Of a DNA stretch of 64,000 nt, positions 53,862 through 62,431 are shown in pieces. Within the stretch, counting starts at the first letter, position 1, and each line of letters begins with the position of its first letter. This DNA comes from Cellvibrio fontiphilus (GTDB taxonomy: Bacteria; Pseudomonadota; Gammaproteobacteria; Pseudomonadales; Cellvibrionaceae): NCBI RefSeq assembly GCF_035317345.1, contig NZ_JAYKTU010000008.1; one strand, given 5' to 3'. Under the pieces are notes generated by a model. That model worked only from the letters and a program-made list of their open reading frames with translations, was not told where the DNA came from and did not search any database. The translations under genes and the position numbers were made by a program.

Positions 53862-55835
53862 TTAGTGGGTGTAGTGCTTGGTTTCTGTGCGCTTGCTGGC
53901 TGGTGTTCTGCGCAGGCTGTCATTACTACCCGCTTTTAGGGCCTGCAGATGCGAAGACCTGAATAGTGCCGCTACGGGTTCTTCACTGTCGGTAAATTCC
54001 TGAACGGTCACCAGGCTGGTATTGCCTTGTGCATCTACTTGAATATTAAACACATGCCAGTGTCTGTCGCTTTGGTCGCCGCTGGCTTGTGTTGGCGAAA
54101 AAACGTAAATATTGCCGCGCAGGTTTAACTCCACCCGTGCTGGCGAGCTGGCGATGGTGCCTGAGCCGCTGTACAACTTAACCACATAACGATAAGTGCC
54201 TGCATGGGGAAAGTCGGGTACTGTCACTACTTCTGGCCCGAAGCTGTTAACGTCGTCCACATCCAGATCAAACACCACGCCATTCACTTCTTCGGTTTTG
54301 TTGCCAAAGTAAATTTCGTATTCATCAGTGGTAGCTGGATCCGGCACAAACCAGTGTGAATCCAGATCTCTCGGGTTTTCGCCCCAGGTCAGGGTAATAG
54401 TTGCCGAACTTTCAGCGAGTTGCAGGCAGTTGGTGACTTCGCTGTCCTGAGTGCCGGACAGGGTGGTGATGGTGTCACTTTGCGAACCGGAAATAGACGT
54501 AAGCAATAGCGAGGATGAGCGGCGCACCGGAATCACAAAGGTGCCATTGGCATCGCTATAGGCAGTGCTCTGACCGATATAATCGCGACCACTCGCTACA
54601 ATCCGCACATTACCCAGGGGATTATTAGCAGCATCACGTACACAACCGCGCAGGTTTACCGTTTCATAAATACGGTCTGCGTTCCAGGTGGTGAAATGGG
54701 TGACTGTGCCGCGGTAGACGTATTGACCATCCACCTGCACAAGCGTTGCTTGACCTTCCTGTACCCAGTAACCGCTGGTTTCATCAAAATAGAACAGAGG
54801 TACTGACGCTGGTGCCGTGGCTTCATTGATGCGGCTCGCCACTGGAATGGAAATCGTCGCACTCACGCCCGGCGCTAATTGCAACAAGTTGCCGTTGGCA
54901 TCGCGGAAGCTGGCATCTATGGCACCAAAAGATTCCATCAAACTGATCGCACCGGTTTCCGGGTTGCGCACTTCATAGTTGCCCGGCATTACCCCGGCAT
55001 CCCCTGAGGGGTCAATAATCGTCAGTGCCGGAATAATTGTGCCGCTTGCCGGGCTACCGTTGGCGGTAACAAAAGCATTGGCTGGCAATTCAACCAAGGT
55101 CTGCCCGTCTACGGCCAGGTTGGCTGCCGAGCTGGCGGAAAAACCAGTGCTGTAGTTGGCTTGCAATACCAGCGCAGAGCGATCCACATTTGGTTGCTCA
55201 GCGGAGTTAGCAAAAACCTCGCTGCGGGTCGCAAAACCTTCGCCCCAGGCGTTGAGCACAAAACGCTCCGCGACTCCCAAACCCTCGATGCGGAAAGCAC
55301 CTGTTTCATTGGTTCTAGCGCTCGCACTCATCAGGGTTTCACCTTCAGCATTTACTGCGGTGACTGTTACATAAGCTTGATTGATGGGGGAACCTGTGTG
55401 GTAGCTACTGACATTTCCGGTCAGTACCCCCAGGGGTGTACAACTCACACTGATATTGGTGACATTGTTTTGCAGAGCGAATGAAGTTGCACTGTTGATG
55501 ACACATTGCTGGCGAAAGGGTGTATCGCTCAGGCTGAGGCTAATTTGGGTTCCGGCAGCAATAGGGTTAGTAAAACTAAACGCACCATTTTGCGAAATGG
55601 TCAGGCTTTGTTGATTGCCTGCTTGCAGCTTCAGGCTGCCATCCAAACCGCTCACACTCCCGCCGAGTGAATAAGAAATGACTGTGGAGGATTGTGAGCT
55701 GGATGAATTGATACTGCTTGCGCTACTCAAAACTGCGCTGGATGAGCTGGAGGATTTGCTACCACCACTACCGCCACCACAGGCAACAACCAGCAGGCTG
55801 GACAAGAGCACAAGGCTCAATGCTGAAATTTTCAT
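53862..55835 (-). CDS. Large serine-linker lipoprotein with carboxypeptidase-regulatory-like domains
   Basis: 657 residues. The lipobox VVAC (about residue 19) is followed by GGGSGGS and a poly-Ser linker (about 27-50). Beta-sandwich repeats follow: a CarboxypepD_reg-like domain (LTGNVSSYHTGSPINQA, about 137-190), a central domain, and a second one (NLRGCVRDAANNPLG, about 400-470). The C-terminal part begins ITLTWGENPRDLDSHW (about 485-500), a motif of FAM171/YfaP-type domains. It is probably an outer-membrane surface protein; the role is unknown. AAGGA precedes the ATG. It lies downstream of the DUF5666/DUF6502 unit but behind a terminator. Confidence 0.82.
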   Translation of the reverse strand: MKISALSLVLLSSLLVVACGGGSGGSKSSSSSSAVLSSASSINSSSSQSSTVISYSLGGSVSGLDGSLKLQAGNQQSLTISQNGAFSFTNPIAAGTQISLSLSDTPFRQQCVINSATSFALQNNVTNISVSCTPLGVLTGNVSSYHTGSPINQAYVTVTAVNAEGETLMSASARTNETGAFRIEGLGVAERFVLNAWGEGFATRSEVFANSAEQPNVDRSALVLQANYSTGFSASSAANLAVDGQTLVELPANAFVTANGSPASGTIIPALTIIDPSGDAGVMPGNYEVRNPETGAISLMESFGAIDASFRDANGNLLQLAPGVSATISIPVASRINEATAPASVPLFYFDETSGYWVQEGQATLVQVDGQYVYRGTVTHFTTWNADRIYETVNLRGCVRDAANNPLGNVRIVASGRDYIGQSTAYSDANGTFVIPVRRSSSLLLTSISGSQSDTITTLSGTQDSEVTNCLQLAESSATITLTWGENPRDLDSHWFVPDPATTDEYEIYFGNKTEEVNGVVFDLDVDDVNSFGPEVVTVPDFPHAGTYRYVVKLYSGSGTIASSPARVELNLRGNIYVFSPTQASGDQSDRHWHVFNIQVDAQGNTSLVTVQEFTDSEEPVAALFRSSHLQALKAGSNDSLRRTPASKRTETKHYTH

Positions 55836-55972
55836 GAGGGATTCCTTTTAAACACTTCCTGGATAAATAACCAAAACCCCGGGGGTTTTGGCGGGGGCGC
55901 GATTATCGGGAACTCAGGGAAGTGCCGCAAGGCAGGATAGTTGACACAGCTAACCGGATAACAAAATGTTAC

Positions 55973-55999
55973 AAAAAAGGCACTTGGTTTGAAGTGCCT
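55973..55999 (-). terminator. Terminator of the DUF6502-DUF5666 unit
   Basis: On the minus strand GGCACTT (complement of 55992-55998) pairs with AAGTGCC (complement of 55979-55985) and is followed by six Ts (55973-55978). It ends the unit that stops at 56044. Confidence 0.85.
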
Positions 56000-56043
56000 C
56001 GTGGGATATTTGCATGCGCCGCATGGCGATGAGTTGTGAGCGT

Positions 56044-57546
56044 TTAATCCTGTTTTTCGTTATTTTTATTGTCCTGTTCTGCATCACTATCTTCCAATTC
56101 CAGTTCGATTTCCAGCGCGTAAAACTCACCATCGAGTGTTTCTATCTCCACTTCAATCTGTTGGTTGAGTGCTATTAAAAGGAAATTACCCAGGTTGATC
56201 GTTTGATTATTGTCGCCAGTGATGCGGGTATTTTCCGTGAGGTAAATACGGCGACCAAAAAGCACAACATAATCCGCACCTAGCGCACTGACTTTACCTT
56301 CCAGCTCGCGTGTTTCCGGCTCGTCATCAACTTCCTGACGTTCAATTTTGGTAGCGATAAAGCCGTCGGCTGTTGAATAACCGCTCACTTCGACCAGGTC
56401 ACCGCGAGTGAGGCTGCCCAGGTTGAACGGGCGGAGATTAAATTGTTTGTCCTCGTAGCGAGTTTGTTGCGTGGTGATAATGTTGGTGCCATCCACCGCA
56501 AGTGTTCCGCTAATAATGCCGGAGTTGTTGCCGGTATTGTTCGTAAGATTAATAGCGGTCACTGTGCCGCTGATTTTGTTATTGCTCGCCTGTTCAAATT
56601 CCACTTCGCGGGCTACCAGTACGCCACTGGCATTTACACTGCCTTCCACTTCTATTTTTATACCCAGGCGCAAATCAGCACTGCTGCCTTTTTCATAGCG
56701 GGTTTGATTGTTAGTAGTGGCGCTTACACCGTCTACATCAAAGTCGCTGGCAGACACAAAGCGGGTGATAAAACCTTCAATATCCGCCGAGGCAAAATCG
56801 CGGGCGAGATTTTTGTTCAAACCAATCACAGTGGATGCCTGCAACTGATCATCTTGCATGATGCCAATAGCAGCCACACGCACGCCATTGATCAAGCGCT
56901 CGCGGCTCAGGTTGATCAGTTGGGCATTGCTGTACATCACCGTGGTGCCATTTAGGCTGAAACTGCTGTTGGTGATATTGGCTACTAGCCCACTGATTTG
57001 CAGGTTGGTGCTGTTTGAGCGCTCAATACGGGTGGCACTGATACTGCCGTCCGGCGCACTCGCACCACTGACCAGAATAGTTTGCCCCGGACTCAAACCT
57101 GCCAGAGATGCGGGTTTGATATCGCCACCGAACACTGTGCTATTGGTTACCTGGATGTTTTTACCCAGGACGGTGATTTGTTTTTCAGTCGTTGATATGG
57201 CGGAAATATTGCCTACCAGACTGGGCACAAATTCAATCTTTTGGGCAATACTTCTGCCGTTGCTGGTGTTGCCAGTAACGCTGACCCTGTAGCCTACGCG
57301 CAGTTCACTTTCGCTGGCTCGCTGGCCGTTGACCAAAATTTCGGCGGTATTGGATTCGTATTTCACGCCATTCACAATCACACTGCCAAAACCATCGATA
57401 GTGCCGCTGGTGTTGCTGGCAACCGGCGCGCCGCTGCCATCTATACCTGCCGTTTGTGAGCCACCCGAGCCGCCACAGCTGGATAGCAATAAAACAGCAC
57501 CCAGGGCAATAAGGTGACGCGGTAAATTCAGGAAACCAATGATCAT
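56044..57546 (-). CDS. DUF5666-like lipoprotein
   Basis: 500 residues. The lipobox LLSSC (about residue 24) is followed by GGSGGS. The body is a series of about 70-residue beta-rich repeats with the motif GFGSVIVNGVKYE at the N-terminal one (about 53-65) and ISAISTTEKQITVLGKNI-like strands, as in DUF5666 proteins. The C-terminal end is acidic and charged (DSDAEQDNKNNEKQD). It starts four bases inside the upstream regulator gene (ATGA overlap), so its translation depends on it. Function is unknown; probably outer-membrane or surface-located. Confidence 0.8.
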   Translation of the reverse strand: MIIGFLNLPRHLIALGAVLLLSSCGGSGGSQTAGIDGSGAPVASNTSGTIDGFGSVIVNGVKYESNTAEILVNGQRASESELRVGYRVSVTGNTSNGRSIAQKIEFVPSLVGNISAISTTEKQITVLGKNIQVTNSTVFGGDIKPASLAGLSPGQTILVSGASAPDGSISATRIERSNSTNLQISGLVANITNSSFSLNGTTVMYSNAQLINLSRERLINGVRVAAIGIMQDDQLQASTVIGLNKNLARDFASADIEGFITRFVSASDFDVDGVSATTNNQTRYEKGSSADLRLGIKIEVEGSVNASGVLVAREVEFEQASNNKISGTVTAINLTNNTGNNSGIISGTLAVDGTNIITTQQTRYEDKQFNLRPFNLGSLTRGDLVEVSGYSTADGFIATKIERQEVDDEPETRELEGKVSALGADYVVLFGRRIYLTENTRITGDNNQTINLGNFLLIALNQQIEVEIETLDGEFYALEIELELEDSDAEQDNKNNEKQD

Positions 57547-58463
57547 TGCTGCTCTCCATCATCGTCGGTGTCACCCTTGTTGGCTTCGCCTTGGTCAGGT
57601 GCTTCCGGTTCAATGAGATTGCTGAATAAATAAGTGCCTACCCCCAAGCGCCAGTGCGGTGTTGCATCGGTAAGGTCGGCTTGTTCGTGCTGGCTAAGCC
57701 AGGCGTCAATGCGTTCCAAAAAGGCTTGGCCCTCTTGCTCGACAAACTTTTGAAACTCTGCCGCTGTATCCAGCGGCATACGGCTGTTGCTGGCGCGTCG
57801 CTCAAACCGCAACGCCTGTTGCGCGCGCAGCGGGGCGGGTGTGCGTGCCGTTGTTTTTTGCGGGTTCGCTTTATAAATGTTGTGATGCAGGGTGTCGCCA
57901 ATATCCTGCAACACACTGCCCGCACGCAGTAGCGCCGCCGGGTCAGACTGGGCAGGTACAAAATAGCGTTTGGTTGCTACGACCTTGCCATCGGCCAGGG
58001 TTTCGACCACACCGACGCGTTTTAATTCTTTAAGCAGGGCACTGGCTGGAAAGTCGCCTCCATAGCGGCGTACTAACTGGGAAAAACTCTGCTGTTCCCC
58101 GTCAATATCCAGCGCCCTGGGTTGCTGCTCCGGGTTACAAAATTCCGGGTCTTGGTGCCAGGCGGAGAGTAAGCGTGTCAGGCGATCCTGATGCTGTTGG
58201 CTCTGCTCGCTTTGTTCGTTGTCTTGCATCGCCTCTTTGATACGTGCAACTTCCTTGCGGTCGATACCGGTGAGCATGGCAACGCGGGAGAGGTTAGTGT
58301 CGCGCCCGCGGATACCAAATTCCTCCGTGGCGACTTGCACATAAAGCTGTTTGCAGATGAGCGCCAGATCTTTATGGGTTACACCATTGCGCAGCAGTAT
58401 CCCAATGATCGGCTCCATCAGTTGCCGACACGCAGAGAGGGCTGTGTCTTTGGGTGTAGTCAT
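57543..58463 (-). CDS. DUF6502-like protein, putative transcription regulator
   Basis: 306 residues, soluble. The N-terminal region (LMEPIIGILLRNGVTHKDLALICKQ split over about 15-40, then FGIRGRDTNLSRVAMLTGIDRKEV, about 52-75) has the look of a helix-turn-helix with an added winged part, as in DUF6502 proteins. A middle segment concerns residues 130-190 (FPASALLKELKRVG). The C-terminus is helical and acidic. No phosphorylation or sensor motif is visible. Its end overlaps the DUF5666 gene by four bases, and a perfect TAAACGTTTA palindrome lies 15 bases upstream of its start. Confidence 0.78.
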   Translation of the reverse strand: MTTPKDTALSACRQLMEPIIGILLRNGVTHKDLALICKQLYVQVATEEFGIRGRDTNLSRVAMLTGIDRKEVARIKEAMQDNEQSEQSQQHQDRLTRLLSAWHQDPEFCNPEQQPRALDIDGEQQSFSQLVRRYGGDFPASALLKELKRVGVVETLADGKVVATKRYFVPAQSDPAALLRAGSVLQDIGDTLHHNIYKANPQKTTARTPAPLRAQQALRFERRASNSRMPLDTAAEFQKFVEQEGQAFLERIDAWLSQHEQADLTDATPHWRLGVGTYLFSNLIEPEAPDQGEANKGDTDDDGEQQ

Positions 58464-58477
58464 AATCGGGTCGCGAA

Positions 58478-58487
58478 TAAACGTTTA
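58478..58487. promoter_or_regulatory. TAAACGTTTA palindrome before the DUF6502-like gene
   Basis: A perfect 10-bp palindrome with the LacI-type AAACGTTT core, 15 bases before the start codon. It could be an autoregulatory site, but a chance 10-mer cannot be excluded. Confidence 0.35.
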
Positions 58488-58540
58488 GGTGTTGGCTGTG
58501 TGTATTTATCAGGGCTGCGAAATCTACCAGAATCAGATGG

Positions 58541-58577
58541 AAAAAACCCTCTGCGCCGCAGGTGCAAGCGCAGAGGG
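58541..58577 (-). terminator. Terminator of the first DUF5666-like gene
   Basis: CCCTCTGCGC and GCGCAGAGGG (58547-58556 with 58568-58577) form a perfect 10-bp stem. On the minus strand it is followed by TTTTTT (58541-58546). It separates the gene ending at 58603 from the regulator unit. Confidence 0.93.
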
Positions 58578-58602
58578 AAAGGTGTAGCCGGATTTACCTG
58601 AA

Positions 58603-60276
58603 TTAATTACTTAGGCTGCTGGAGCTGGATGTTTCCTCATCGTCGTCTCCGCTGCTGCTCTCACTGTTCTCACTGCTTTCAGATGTCTGGCTACTGGAAC
58701 TACTGCTCTCGCTTTCACTTGCTTCACTGCTGGAAGATGCTTGGCTGCTTGATGAACGGCTGCTCGAACTGCTGGTTTCGCTGTCGTCGTCATTGCCATC
58801 GTCATCTTCGTCTTCCAGCTCGATTCTGATTGCCGTTGCCACGCCGTTTTGGGTCAGCGCGCGCACTTCTACTTCGCGCCCCAAGGCAGCAGCCAGGAAC
58901 AGATCCATATTTCTAAAACCCTCAATGCGGGTCAGTGGTGAAATTTGGATAACCTGTCCTTCTACCGTGATGGAGTTCAAGCCCACGGCTTCCACCAGCC
59001 CTTCAATTTCCAGTTTCCAATCATCGTTGCCAAATGCGTGTGGATTGTGGCGTTCAATGCGGCTGGCGATATGGCGCTCCGCTGTGGTGGCAGTAGCGGC
59101 GATGGTGTAACCGCGCAGGTGCAGGGTATCGCCAGTGCGCAAATCCTCAATATCAAAGAAGCGCACTTTCTCACGGCTGCGATCATTAAAACTGGTGTCA
59201 TCCGTCACCTCAAACACCATGCCGTTTACAACCAGGGTATTGGTAGTTAAATCGACGGATTCCAACAAGCCCTTGTTACTGATTTTGGCGCGGTAGTTAA
59301 GTTCAATTTCATCGGCAACCAGATTTTGGTTGGCATCCAGTGTGGCTTCTATTTCTACCATCACACCGTCAACCAAATCCCCAGCAGTACCATCTTCGAA
59401 CTCGGTATCGCTGTTGATCAGTATGAGTACACCGTTAATAGTGAAGCTCACCCCGGGGATCAAATCAGCAACCGGGCCGCTCAGTTTGATCTCAAGATCG
59501 TCATCATCAAAGTCATCGCTGCGTTTAAAGCCAAGATGGCTGGGGTGCAGGTTGCCGCGGGCGGTAAACACATCGCCGTTGTAATCACCGGTTACGCGCA
59601 GTTTCAGGCCATCCTCCAGTACTGCACCGCGCAGGGCGGCGAGGGTGGCGTTGCTGTAATCCACCAAGGTGCCATTGATGACAAAGGTTTTATTCAGGGT
59701 ATCCAGCGCGCTGATAACACCAGAGAGCTGGAAGCTGTCGTCATCATCTTCCCAGTCGATGCGGGTGGCGACCATCACACCTTCGCTATTCAGGTAGCTG
59801 CTGACTTCAATAATATCGCCCACTTTGAGTTGGCTGGCGGTCATGTCGTCGTCATAAAAAGTATCTGCTGTCAGCAGTATGGTTTGGCCAAGGGCGACCA
59901 GTACACCAGCGTCCAGATCGATGCTGGCAATTGGGCCAACTAACTGGGTTTCACCTTCCAATTTGGTCGCTTTACCGGTTTTGCCATCGGCATTGAGAGT
60001 GCCGGTGATACGCACTATCTGGCCCACTTTCAGGTCAGACTCAACCAGCGACTTACCATCGACATCTATAGCAGCGCTGCCTACGTCGTAGTGCACACCG
60101 TTAACAATCACACTGCCAAAGCCTGTCACCATACCTTGGGTAACTTCTGTTTTAGCGGCTGCCGGTGCGCTGCTACTGCCATTATTCGCCGCCGGCGCGC
60201 TGCTACCACCGCCGCCGCCACCACAGGCAGCGAGTAATAGGCTGATCATCAAGGGAGAGAGTTTTGTGTATTTCAT
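58603..60276 (-). CDS. DUF5666-like lipoprotein with a Ser/Glu-rich tail
   Basis: 557 residues. The lipobox LLAAC (about residue 18) is followed by six Gly and an Ala/Ser linker. GFGSVIVNGVHYD (about 52-64) repeats the hallmark of the other DUF5666-like gene, followed by about six beta repeats with alternating V-G-I/V patterns and many acidic runs (DDDDLE). The last about 65 residues are nearly all Ser, Glu and Asp, unlike the linkers of the secreted enzymes because they are terminal. GAGG precedes the ATG; a 41-bp palindrome lies just upstream. Function unknown. Confidence 0.8.
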   Translation of the reverse strand: MKYTKLSPLMISLLLAACGGGGGGSSAPAANNGSSSAPAAAKTEVTQGMVTGFGSVIVNGVHYDVGSAAIDVDGKSLVESDLKVGQIVRITGTLNADGKTGKATKLEGETQLVGPIASIDLDAGVLVALGQTILLTADTFYDDDMTASQLKVGDIIEVSSYLNSEGVMVATRIDWEDDDDSFQLSGVISALDTLNKTFVINGTLVDYSNATLAALRGAVLEDGLKLRVTGDYNGDVFTARGNLHPSHLGFKRSDDFDDDDLEIKLSGPVADLIPGVSFTINGVLILINSDTEFEDGTAGDLVDGVMVEIEATLDANQNLVADEIELNYRAKISNKGLLESVDLTTNTLVVNGMVFEVTDDTSFNDRSREKVRFFDIEDLRTGDTLHLRGYTIAATATTAERHIASRIERHNPHAFGNDDWKLEIEGLVEAVGLNSITVEGQVIQISPLTRIEGFRNMDLFLAAALGREVEVRALTQNGVATAIRIELEDEDDDGNDDDSETSSSSSRSSSSQASSSSEASESESSSSSSQTSESSENSESSSGDDDEETSSSSSLSN

Positions 60277-60315
60277 GGTTGATACCTCGTTAATGGATGC
60301 CTATCGGCTCATTTG

Positions 60316-60356
60316 AATTTCCATATTTGGTATATTATTTACCAATTATGGAAATT
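60316..60356. promoter_or_regulatory. 41-bp near-perfect palindrome
   Basis: The outer 10 bp (AATTTCCATA at 60316-60325 and TATGGAAATT at 60347-60356) are perfectly inverted, and inside them TTGGTA (60328-60333) mirrors TACCAA (60340-60345). It sits 40 bases upstream of the DUF5666-like start and is very AT-rich without a T-run, so a tandem operator is more likely than a terminator. Confidence 0.65.
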
Positions 60357-60414
60357 AATGTGAGGGAAGTCAAAATTTCATAGATTCACAGACAACTTCA
60401 GCCCGCCTGAAACG

Positions 60415-60445
60415 ACAGCACCCGCCGGGTTGGGGCGGGTGCTGT
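60415..60445 (-). terminator. GC-rich hairpin, probable terminator of the cyclase gene
   Basis: ACAGCACCCGCC (60415-60426) pairs with GGCGGGTGCTGT (60434-60445) around a 7-base loop. It lies 33 bases after the stop of the minus-strand gene at 60478, followed on that strand by only a short T-rich stretch. Confidence 0.65.
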
Positions 60446-60477
60446 GAGTGGTATTGGCGGGTATGGGGCGTGAGGAG

Positions 60478-61266
60478 TTACTGGTGGATGCGCAGCAAAA
60501 ACAGTGTTGGCCAGAGTTTGCCGGTTACCCAGAAGGCCTGCTGCTGTTCGTCCCAGGCTATGCCATTAAGCACCTGTTCGCTGTTAGTCAGTGCCAGTGA
60601 TTGTTTGAGTGCTTGCAGGTTAAGTTCGCCCAGGACTTTGCCGTTGGCGGGATCAATTTTCAGGATGCGATCCTGATACCAGACGTTGGCCCAAATAAAC
60701 CCCTGTGCGTATTCGAGTTCATTAAGTTGGTTGACTGGTTTGCCATCATCGGTAATCTGCAATTCGCGGGTGATGGAAAAGTCCCCGGCGCGGTGGAAAA
60801 ACAGTCGGTCACTGCCGTCGCTGCGGATCAGTTGTTTGCCATCTGTTGTCAGCCCCCAACCTTCGCCTTGATAGCTGAATTGTTGCTGCAGGGTGAGGCT
60901 TGTTTTGTCGTACACCAAGAGGGTTTGCTCTTTCCAGGTGAGCAGGTACAACTTGTTGTTTAGCAGTGCCAGACCTTCTGCAAAATACTGCGGGGGAAGG
61001 GTAGTTTTGCGGGTGAAAGGCGCAGAGATTTTGGCCCAGGTACTGCCTTGGGGTTCAGCAATAGGGTAGCTCACCAGCATTGATTTACCGTAAAGCCCGC
61101 TGCTTTCATAAAACTGGTTGCCATCCACCAGCAGGCCTTGGGTAAACAAATTGGTTTTATGGCTGCGCTCGCCAATCACTTCAAATTCCAGGCTGGGCGC
61201 AGCAAGGCTGTTGGTCGCTATGCTGAGCAGGCTGGTGCACAATAGTGCGTAGAAAAAAGTTTTCAC
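60478..61266 (-). CDS. Glutaminyl-peptide cyclotransferase-like, five-bladed propeller
   Basis: 262 residues from the proposed start. A signal peptide is followed by the plant-type QC pattern: LFTQGLLVDGNQFYESSGLYGKS split over about 35-55, LTWKEQTLLVYD, GWGLTTDGKQLIRSDGSDRL, LNELEYAQGFIWANVWYQDRI and LNGIAWD. This family cyclises N-terminal Gln to pyroglutamate, here in the periplasm. I prefer the GTG at 61264-61266 (gives a normal signal peptide) over an ATG at 61303-61305 that would overlap the divergent gene's start. Ribosome sites are poor for both, so the N-terminus is uncertain. Confidence 0.85.
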   Translation of the reverse strand: MKTFFYALLCTSLLSIATNSLAAPSLEFEVIGERSHKTNLFTQGLLVDGNQFYESSGLYGKSMLVSYPIAEPQGSTWAKISAPFTRKTTLPPQYFAEGLALLNNKLYLLTWKEQTLLVYDKTSLTLQQQFSYQGEGWGLTTDGKQLIRSDGSDRLFFHRAGDFSITRELQITDDGKPVNQLNELEYAQGFIWANVWYQDRILKIDPANGKVLGELNLQALKQSLALTNSEQVLNGIAWDEQQQAFWVTGKLWPTLFLLRIHQ

Positions 61267-61303
61267 GTTTAATCGCCGCTGGCTGTTTATAAGGGTTTGA
61301 ATC

Positions 61304-61924
61304 ATGAAGCGTTTGCGCTCGTTTGTCAGTATCACACTGCTGGGTGGTTTTATGGTGATACTGCCTATCGCCATATTTATCTGGTTGGTGGAGTGGTTGT
61401 TGGGTGCGGTGCGCGAGCTAATCCAACCACTCAGTCATTGGTTGGTGGAGCAAACTGCTTTTACCAATTATGTGGCCGATGTATTGGGTGTGTTATTGCT
61501 GCTCAGCGGTTGTTTTGTTATCGGATTATTTATCAAAACCAATGTGGGTGGATGGTTACATGATGTGATGGATGAATGGCTAACACGTCTTGCCCCCGGA
61601 TACAAAACCATTCGCGAGGTTGTGTCGCAATTGCTGGGCGGTGAGGGCAATACCTCGCTACTCAAGGGCGATGTGTGTCGCGCATACATTATGGGGCGTG
61701 CTGCCGGTGTCTCTGTGACCGCCATCATTACCGCTAAACACGCCAATGGCGATGTGACTGTTTATGCGCCCACAGCACCCATTCCTACCTCGGGGTTTGT
61801 TTATCACTTATCCAGTGATTGTGTGGACTTGCTGCCTCATGTAAGTGTGGAAACCGCCATGCGCACCGTCATCGCTTGCGGTAGCGGTTCCCAAGTCATT
61901 TCAGAAATACCTGACAGTCATTAA
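61304..61924 (+). CDS. DUF502 family membrane protein
   Basis: 206 residues. Two membrane helices (about 8-38 and 56-78) are followed by a soluble part with PGYKTIREVVSQLL and a GVSVTAI/TSGFVYHL beta region, the DUF502 layout. Function is unknown; plant homologs have been linked to membrane trafficking or immunity. AAGGG is eight bases upstream of the ATG. Its stop overlaps the ComFB-like stop by four bases (TTAA), so the two genes converge. Confidence 0.87.
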   Translation: MKRLRSFVSITLLGGFMVILPIAIFIWLVEWLLGAVRELIQPLSHWLVEQTAFTNYVADVLGVLLLLSGCFVIGLFIKTNVGGWLHDVMDEWLTRLAPGYKTIREVVSQLLGGEGNTSLLKGDVCRAYIMGRAAGVSVTAIITAKHANGDVTVYAPTAPIPTSGFVYHLSSDCVDLLPHVSVETAMRTVIACGSGSQVISEIPDSH

Positions 61925-62370
61925 CCTTTTTTCTTCGGCGTTTTCGCTTTGGCGGGTGCCTTTGCCGGTTTGGGGGATTCGTTTTTCTCAGCCGCTGGAG
62001 TTTTGCTGGCTTTGGCGGGTTTATCGCCGCGGGTAGAAATCAGCGATACATCGACCGATGGCAAACGCACCTCCTCGCCGCGCTCGCGGCTCTCCACATA
62101 ATGCAGTGCATCTTTCACCGCTTGGGAGACTTTATTCGCTATTTCCACCATGTCTTGCGGCGACATAAAAAAAGTCATGTCAACATCGTGGCGAATGTAA
62201 CGCGGGGGCAATCGGTTTAGGGCAACACAGGCCACATCTGCCAGAAAATCCCGGTCGCCCTGCTGAACCCGCTCACTCTGGTCGTACACCTCCTGCACCA
62301 CTAAACGCTCGTAGTAGTTATGCAGGAAATCCACTTCATCTTCCAAAATATAGGGGCGGCTGGTTAGCAT
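61921..62370 (-). CDS. ComFB-like protein
   Basis: 149 residues. Residues about 1-95 match the late-competence ComFB fold: HNYYERLVVQEV, a run with DFLADVACVALNRLPPRYIRHDVDMTF and MVEIANKVSQAVKDAL. The tail (about 110-149) is Lys/Ala/Pro-rich and probably disordered. ComFB-type domains have recently been described as c-di-GMP receptors; whether this protein binds it cannot be seen, and the adjacent lap system makes the idea relevant. AGAGG precedes the ATG. Confidence 0.85.
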   Translation of the reverse strand: MLTSRPYILEDEVDFLHNYYERLVVQEVYDQSERVQQGDRDFLADVACVALNRLPPRYIRHDVDMTFFMSPQDMVEIANKVSQAVKDALHYVESRERGEEVRLPSVDVSLISTRGDKPAKASKTPAAEKNESPKPAKAPAKAKTPKKKG

Positions 62371-62431
62371 GGTGTTACCTCTCTTGTTGGGATGTTTGAG
62401 AGTATAGACTCTGATCCAGCGGGTGCCTGAC

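Noticed and set aside
59326..59943. 205-codon plus-strand frame opposite the DUF5666-like gene
   Set aside because: No ribosome site, no recognisable protein, and the minus-strand lipoprotein has signal, repeats and terminator.
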